Made by a program: the position numbers and the translations under genes. Below, piece after piece: positions 58,448 through 64,000 of a stretch of DNA of 64,000 nucleotides. Under the pieces are notes generated by a model that made no database searches, was not told the origin of the DNA, and saw only the letters and a program-made list of their open reading frames with translations. This stretch comes from Gnetum montanum (lineage: Eukaryota > Streptophyta > Gnetopsida > Gnetales > Gnetaceae): the NCBI GenBank assembly GCA_015680685.1, contig MNCI01028772.1, positions 99,170 to 163,169 of the forward strand, written 5' to 3'. How positions within the stretch are numbered: the stretch's first letter is position 1; every line of letters starts with the position of its first letter.

Positions 58448-60574
58448 GTACCTTACTAGTTTTTCTAATTTTTTGTTTTACAATTACTTTCATTTTTCAC
58501 ATTCTTTTAGACTTTTCTCATTCTTTTATACTTTCTCATTTCTTTAATTTTTCACATTTTAAAAATATTTTTCAATGCTTTAACATTTTTCATTCTTTAT
58601 ATTTTTTCATAAATTTTACCATCTTTTCCATCTCTTTTATACTTTGTTTCAAATCTTTTGTAAATAATTTTTGATCATTAATAAAACAGATTTAAATAAT
58701 GGCAAGATGTAGCCCAATAAGGTGAAAATTTCTCTACAAAATCAAGCCATAAGAGATTGATTATTTACATAGTGAGCCTATGTCATTCATCCATCCATTC
58801 CAATAATAAGAGGTTCTTACCATGGCCATGATGATATTCTTTCCATCATCAAACTAAGAATAAACTTGTAATCATTATGCCTGGACAAAAAGTTGAAGAA
58901 CCAAGGGGGAATGAAAAGAATGTGACATCAAGGGAACTTGTGAATTCTTTTGGATCATTATTGTAAGTTCTCTCATGTTAGTAAGGTAGTATTATATCCT
59001 TGTAGATCTAATGAAAAATGAGAGTAAGAGTAAAATAAGTGTTACCTTAAAAGGGTTAACACAAATAATAAATAAAAGACACAAAATAAGTTTCTGTGGG
59101 TTTCATTGGAAAGACATGTTACACATGCCTTAAGGTAGGTGGCTTCTCAGAAATGTTAAATAAAAATAAAGTGCCATGAATAAACTCCTCCCTTGGATAG
59201 TACACGAAGTGACGATACTCCTTGTTACATTGATAGTCTTACAATTATAATTTCAAGAGATGAAATGATATGATATCATTGGAATGTGATTTGGACTTGG
59301 CTTGAATCTTGGATAGAAAGGATAATGATTACTTTAACCACTAATAAAACACAAGACTTCATTATGCCTATGTTAAGACATCTCATGTCCTAATTTCTAC
59401 AATCTCTTCTAAACCCATTTCATCTCACTGTTTGAATAATCATAAGTTATGATTTTGTATAACATAGTGTTATTTTCCTAATATGGTGGTACTAACATCT
59501 GTGTCTTGCTAAATAGGTATGCATTACATTCAACTCCTTAAGTTCCTAAGGACACTTCTAAGCATGGTTATACAAGGGCATTAAGGGTTGGAGCCTACTT
59601 TGGGGAGGACACATTTGTATAACTATTGAATCTTATACCTGCCAAGCGATTCCACATTATCTTGAGCCTTCTAATTCCAATAAATAACAATAAATACTTC
59701 CCATATCATTCACACTATCCATTCTAATAACACAAAAATGTTGTCTTTCTCATCCATTCCATCAATACCTCATATACTTTCATAGCCCAAGATTCCTTAA
59801 TCATAGACTTTCGACACTTATTTTTTGTAATTGAAGCATCATCTCCATATCAAGACCCTTTCAATATGATGCATATCTTCCAACTATATCATAAAACTAA
59901 ATTTTTTCTACGAAAAATATTTAGAAATTTTGATTTTTCTATGGTGACATTGTATCTATGATATCGCAAGCACCTACAATATTGCATCTACAATGTTGTA
60001 TTTATGATATCACACCCATAAACACTATATTTATCATAGGGGAGTTAGAAAAAAGATTTAATTTTTGAATTTCACAAGAAGGAAGTTATTGCCAACTTTT
60101 CGTTGTAGCTAAGAGCTCTAATACTCCAACTTCTAATGCCCATAACTTGCTCATTATTGCCCTAATTTGCATGATTTTTAAATCTACATGATTCCAAAGT
60201 GATCACCTTAGTCATTGGGGGAGGGGGGCATCGGTGTGGGGGGCACAAGGGCGGGATGGTACTAGTAAGAGAAATTTGAGTCAATTTTTTCAAAATTACT
60301 AACAACCAAAAGATATCATAGGGGTAAGTCTAAGGAAACATATTAAGAATTTTTAAAGTAAATCACTCATGTTAAGGCAATAAAAACTTTAATATGACTT
60401 CTAATTGATCATGCCACTCATTTAAAGTACTAATGGAGTTGTTATTAAAAATTTTCTAATGCTACAATCATAACAAACTAAGAAATTGATATAACTAAGG
60501 GTATGAGTAAGGTATCAAATTTTGTCTCATTTGTGAGAATACTCTAATAATTCCAAACCCTTAACTAATGATAG
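58448..60574 (+). other. Conserved spacer between pol and ORF3, copy C
   Basis: No supported coding frame. It begins next to a G-run (CATGGGGGTGTCC, about 58425-58437). It matches the inverted spacers of A and B in several blocks (for example around 58870-58960 and 59540-59680). It contains the U3-like block at 59960-60033 and, at about 60210-60254, a G-run tract that could form a quadruplex. Confidence 0.6.
59960..60033 (+). promoter_or_regulatory. Putative internal U3-like promoter upstream of ORF3 (copy C)
   Basis: GATATC at 59960-59965 (within TTGTATCTATGATATCG) and at 60006-60011, then TATATTTA (60026-60033). The ORF3 start is about 545 nt downstream. The LTR of this copy has the close match ATTGTATCTACGATGTC near 63554, also upstream of its TATA box. 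Function is inferred. Confidence 0.45.
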
Positions 60575-63307
60575 ATGGCTTCAAAAAGAGGAGCTCAAGG
60601 AGAACTTCCACAACTAGTAAGTAAAGGACCACGAGAACATGGAAGAGGATAAGCGAGAGAGCAAAACCCACAAGTAGAATAAGGAGAGTAGGAAACACAA
60701 TCCTTTAGCATTCATCAACAAAATCCTACCACATAGCAATCTACTCAAGCAAAAGTGAATGTTCCACCAATGCTCATCCAAGGACAAAAACTTAGACTAT
60801 CACCTGAATGCCTTTAGGCTATTCAGGAAAAATCCATCATGTCAATAGTTATTGTGGAACTCAACTTTGGTCTATTTTTTGAATTTGCTCCAGAATTTAT
60901 TAAGGCCCAAATTTATTCATCTCCTTTCTGGCTACTTTGATAAACAGTGAAGAGTGATATCTAGAAGAAACACTCCAATTTTGGTAAAATTGAGAAGCTG
61001 ATGTTACAGTAAAAATTAAAGGAATCTTGGTATCTTACTTAGTTAAAGCAATCATAGAGGTATTGAATGTGCCTAATCAAGGAGCAAAGGTGGAAAAAAT
61101 ATCAACTAGATATGACATAGGTTCCAAGAAGCTATGGTTGTAATGGGAATATGGCAAAGAAGATAAATAATACAATGAATTGACTATAGAAGAAAACATC
61201 TATTTCAAAATTAGCACTTATCATCTATTTCCTACCAAGAGATTGAATCAAATCTCTACATATGTATTTAGAGGGAGTGGAATATTAATGGGAAAGTCTA
61301 ATGCAAGCATTGATTACCTCTACTTCATAGAAATCAAAAGGTAGTTCGAGGAGAAGAAGGAAAGGAAGTTAAAACTTCCATTCCCTTACCTTATCCAAAA
61401 GTTTCATAAATGAGCTGGCATCCTAGGGTATACAAATGATGCATTAAGAAAGGCACAAAATGCTTCCTATGCTAAAATGATCAAGTTAGTGCCTTCCAAA
61501 AAGAACTAATTAGAAGAACAACTAGGTATTGATGAGACTACCTAAACCATAGGACAACAGTAGCAGCAACCACAAGTTCCACCACCACTACTGCAAGATT
61601 ATAGACCTTAAATGAGTCATCTATAGTAAATTACAAAAACTATCATTTGGGAAAGTAGATAAGAAGCTAATCTATTCAATGTTACTGATGATGTAGTTAG
61701 ACCAACCATTTCAACTAATCTTTCTAGTGAACAAATATCGTTACCATCAGGAGGATAGGCCCAATGGTCACAACAAATTTCTAAGAACATTGCATCATTT
61801 CAAGTGGCAGTTGAATTTGGAGAAGAAGCTAGAGTTGTGATCATGCAGCAGCATGATGTAATGAGAGCTATGAAAGTCATCACAAATCACATTAAAAAAT
61901 TATTTAATGTACCTATTATTCCACTAGCTAATATTTTTGGAACCAAGGATGCTCAAATGATAACTGGTACCTCTATGACTCTTATAGAACATGAAGATGT
62001 ATTAGATAGACTTTTGCAAAAACGACAAGTTACGACAAATATCTTTGATATTCCTAGTAATATCACTACAACATAGTTTGAATTAATTACCATCAAAGAA
62101 AAACTAATCATGGCTAAAACCAAGGTAGAGCATGCTAAGAATGAGCTTCACTGATTACAAGAAGAGCCTGTAGCCCTAAGAGCAAAAAGGAGAGATTCAA
62201 CTCAATTCATAGCACCATATTGGATAGCATGATTTAGAACTAAGTAGATCAATTTCCTCCTTAAGAATAATAAATACATAGCATATGAGAAAGAAAAGGT
62301 AGTATGGAATGCTTCAGTAGTTGAAGCCCAATCATATGCCTATGCCAAAGTACTTACTACCTTATAGGAAGAAAATAAACAACTTGCTATAGACAACATG
62401 AGGTTGAACACAATAGAAAAGAAGAAAAAGATTTTAGAAAAAAGTATACATTAGTTGAGAGATAAATTAATAATGGTCAACCAAGATATGACCACCTCGT
62501 AATAGAGAACAAAATCCTCTCTATGGAGGAGGTACACATCATTAGACAGAAATTAGCTATCAAAATCAGCGTGTGGAAAAAATGAGGCTAAGAAACATAA
62601 AAGCATCAAAGAACACTTATGAGACCAAGTGGGCATGTACAAGTAGATAAATTTAAAAGAGATCTAGATGGCAAAGGCCAAAATCAATTCTATTGTAGCA
62701 CAAAATCTTGATTAGCAATCCACCTTAGATAGCATGACTCAAACCTATCAAGAGGAAGTGAAAAATAAAGACCTATAGATAAAGGACTTGAAAGAATACA
62801 TGGCATTAGAAAACCTAAATTATGCTAATTTGGCCATGTTAACAGCAGGTGGGCCCAAAAATGAGCTAGAATAGCAAGTAGTAGCCACCTATGCCTTATA
62901 TGAAAAAGAGTTTATAGACTAAAAATATGCTATGGAGAAACTTCAAGTAGCAAAATTAGAACTAGAAGTAGTTAAGGCTGGCTACCAAGGGCAAAAATAT
63001 CTAGCAAAAAATCTGGCTAGAAGATTAACAAACTACCATGAACTCAGAGAAAAGGTAAGAGCTTTTGAAAAAAGAGAGAAAATAGTTTGCAGCATTATAC
63101 ATTAAAGCCAATTAGATGTTTCCACAATTGCCATGTTTGTGGAACATACCAAATCCATCAAACATTTGTTCATCAACATGGATGATCCATGATCCAAGAA
63201 CAGAAGAAGAGAAGTTGTAGGCACTCTTGAATAGATACCAATTTAAGAATATTGATGAAAAGGGGAAGAAACTTATGGAAGAGCCACATCTACTTGGAAT
63301 AACATAA
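60575..63307 (+). pseudogene. ORF3 of copy C (coiled-coil protein of unknown function)
   Basis: Start MASKRGAQGELPQL, end KLMEEPHLLGIT at TAA (63305-63307), about 911 codons. Frames readable with B: VELNFGLFFEFAP, EENIYFKISTYHLFPTKRLN, ISTYVFRGSGILM and AGILGYTNDALRKAQN. It is open over 61804-62076 (SMTLIEHEDVLDRLLQKRQ), then a long charged region, strongly coiled-coil in pattern, to about 63050. Stops are many; TAG at 60815-60817 and at 61342-61344 are shared in position with A and B. No enzyme motif, signal peptide or membrane helix is seen. Confidence 0.65.
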
Positions 63308-63500
63308 GGCTACACTCAACCTTGCTAGATTTGTTTTTCATTTTTCATCAAAATTATCATTTCATGTGTTCATTTTTGTAAACTCCACCATGGCACTGAA
63401 GAACCATGTATATAAAGTCATTGTCATTTAAATGTATCTTCCAATTTTGTAAGGAACACCACCCTCATTTTTTTAACTCAAGGATGAGTGTTCAATTAGT

Positions 63501-63510
63501 TGTGGGGGTA
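63501..63510 (+). other. Polypurine tract of copy C
   Basis: TGTGGGGGTA immediately before the 3' LTR start TGATAAATC, identical to copy B's tract in eight of ten positions or better. Confidence 0.7.
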
Positions 63511-64000
63511 TGATAAATCTAAAAATTTTGTGGCAATGATGTCATAGTTATGATATTGTATCTACGATGTCATAGATATGTTATTGTATCTTAGCATACA
63601 TTATCATATAAATGATATTGCGGGGTGCTTGCCAACCTATATAAGCAACACTTAGGTGCATGAATGTGTAGAAGATTTGTTAGCATAGTAATGAAACTAT
63701 TTTAGTTTATTTTCTTGAATTCAATACTTAGTAGTGTGTGGCTGCAGTGTGATGTTTGGTAATTAAATGAAATATTTATTCAAGTATGATGTACTTGGAT
63801 GCATTACATGCATGATAATAAAGATTGAGGTTACTCTACATCATTGCAGAAACACTTTTATTTTTGTTTCCAATTAGTTTACTATTTACTATTTAACATT
63901 TATGGTTACTTGAAATTTACTTTTAATTTCATTAAGTGAAATGAGTATGATTGATCTTCAACATGTAAGTGTAACTACTTGGTGACCAAGTAGTACTATC
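63511..64000 (+). repeat. 3' LTR of copy C (first 490 bp)
   Basis: Starts TGATAAATC and follows the 5' LTR with substitutions and small indels. TATATAA is at 63638-63644. The rest is beyond the window. Confidence 0.85.

Larger units (their letters stand above)
51251..64000 (+). mobile_element. Ty3/gypsy-type LTR retrotransposon, copy C (gag-pol-ORF3; 3' LTR cut by window end)
   Basis: Order: 5' LTR (51251-52132), PBS, gag (from 52270), protease, RT, RNase H, integrase (to 58447), spacer, ORF3 (60575-63307), PPT (63501-63510), 3' LTR (63511 to edge). This is the only copy with a full set of enzyme domains, all carrying stops, so it defines the coding content of the family. RT wording (FIYPIANSEWLSPL, FLDGYSRYNQ, VFMDDFS) fits the Athila/Tat group without chromodomain (inference). 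The target duplication cannot be tested because the right end is outside. Confidence 0.85.

Noticed and set aside
1-64000. tRNA, rRNA or snRNA genes
   Set aside because: No cloverleaf with conserved A and B boxes, rRNA core or snRNA motif was seen; only tRNA-complementary primer-binding sites.

Overview
This 64 kb window looks like plant nuclear DNA from a very large, repeat-filled genome, most plausibly a gymnosperm (inference). Most of it is A/T-rich and made of decayed LTR retrotransposons. In-frame stops often fall where relatives carry Gln or Trp codons, as expected from loss of methylated cytosines. There is no sign of prokaryotic organisation. Two runs of N (3833-4548 and 16283-16314) are assembly gaps.

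Only one host gene looks intact: a two-exon LRR receptor-like kinase on the minus strand (25545-28514; 946 aa after removing a 129-bp GT-AG intron). Its coding sequence is visibly richer in G/C than its surroundings. Downstream lie a kinase pseudogene fragment and several minisatellites (17, 32 and 51 bp periods). Upstream lies a ~120-bp tandem duplication.

Three copies of one large Ty3/gypsy-type family dominate the rest. Copy A runs on the minus strand from the left edge to 10253. Copy B is on the minus strand at 32177-40951 and has both LTRs. Copy C runs on the plus strand from 51251 to the right edge. Their layout is LTR, PBS resembling a tRNA-Asp site, gag, (pol), a conserved ~2 kb spacer, a large third ORF (ORF3, about 910-930 codons, mostly coiled coil), PPT, LTR. 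Only C keeps reverse transcriptase, RNase H and integrase. B goes from gag straight to the spacer, and A has a ~3 kb foreign segment there. In all three copies the spacer holds a GATATC-containing, TATA-bearing block resembling the U3 promoter of the LTR, about 520-555 nt upstream of the ORF3 start. This is the strongest candidate here for something undescribed: a retroelement with an LTR-like internal promoter for a third gene.

Other elements are a compact, relatively young LTR element with ~1 kb LTRs around only 123 bp of internal DNA and a perfect 5-bp target duplication (14361-16554); a Tat-like Ty3/gypsy pol relic (about 18350-21270, plus); and a Tekay-like chromovirus (43094-49577, minus) with a 2.8 kb LTR and a deletion that removed gag, protease and the start of RT. 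Host gene relics are an HSP70 fragment (about 4909-5035), an FCP1/NIF-type phosphatase pseudogene with an intron (about 11700-12430) and the kinase fragment at 24420-24660.
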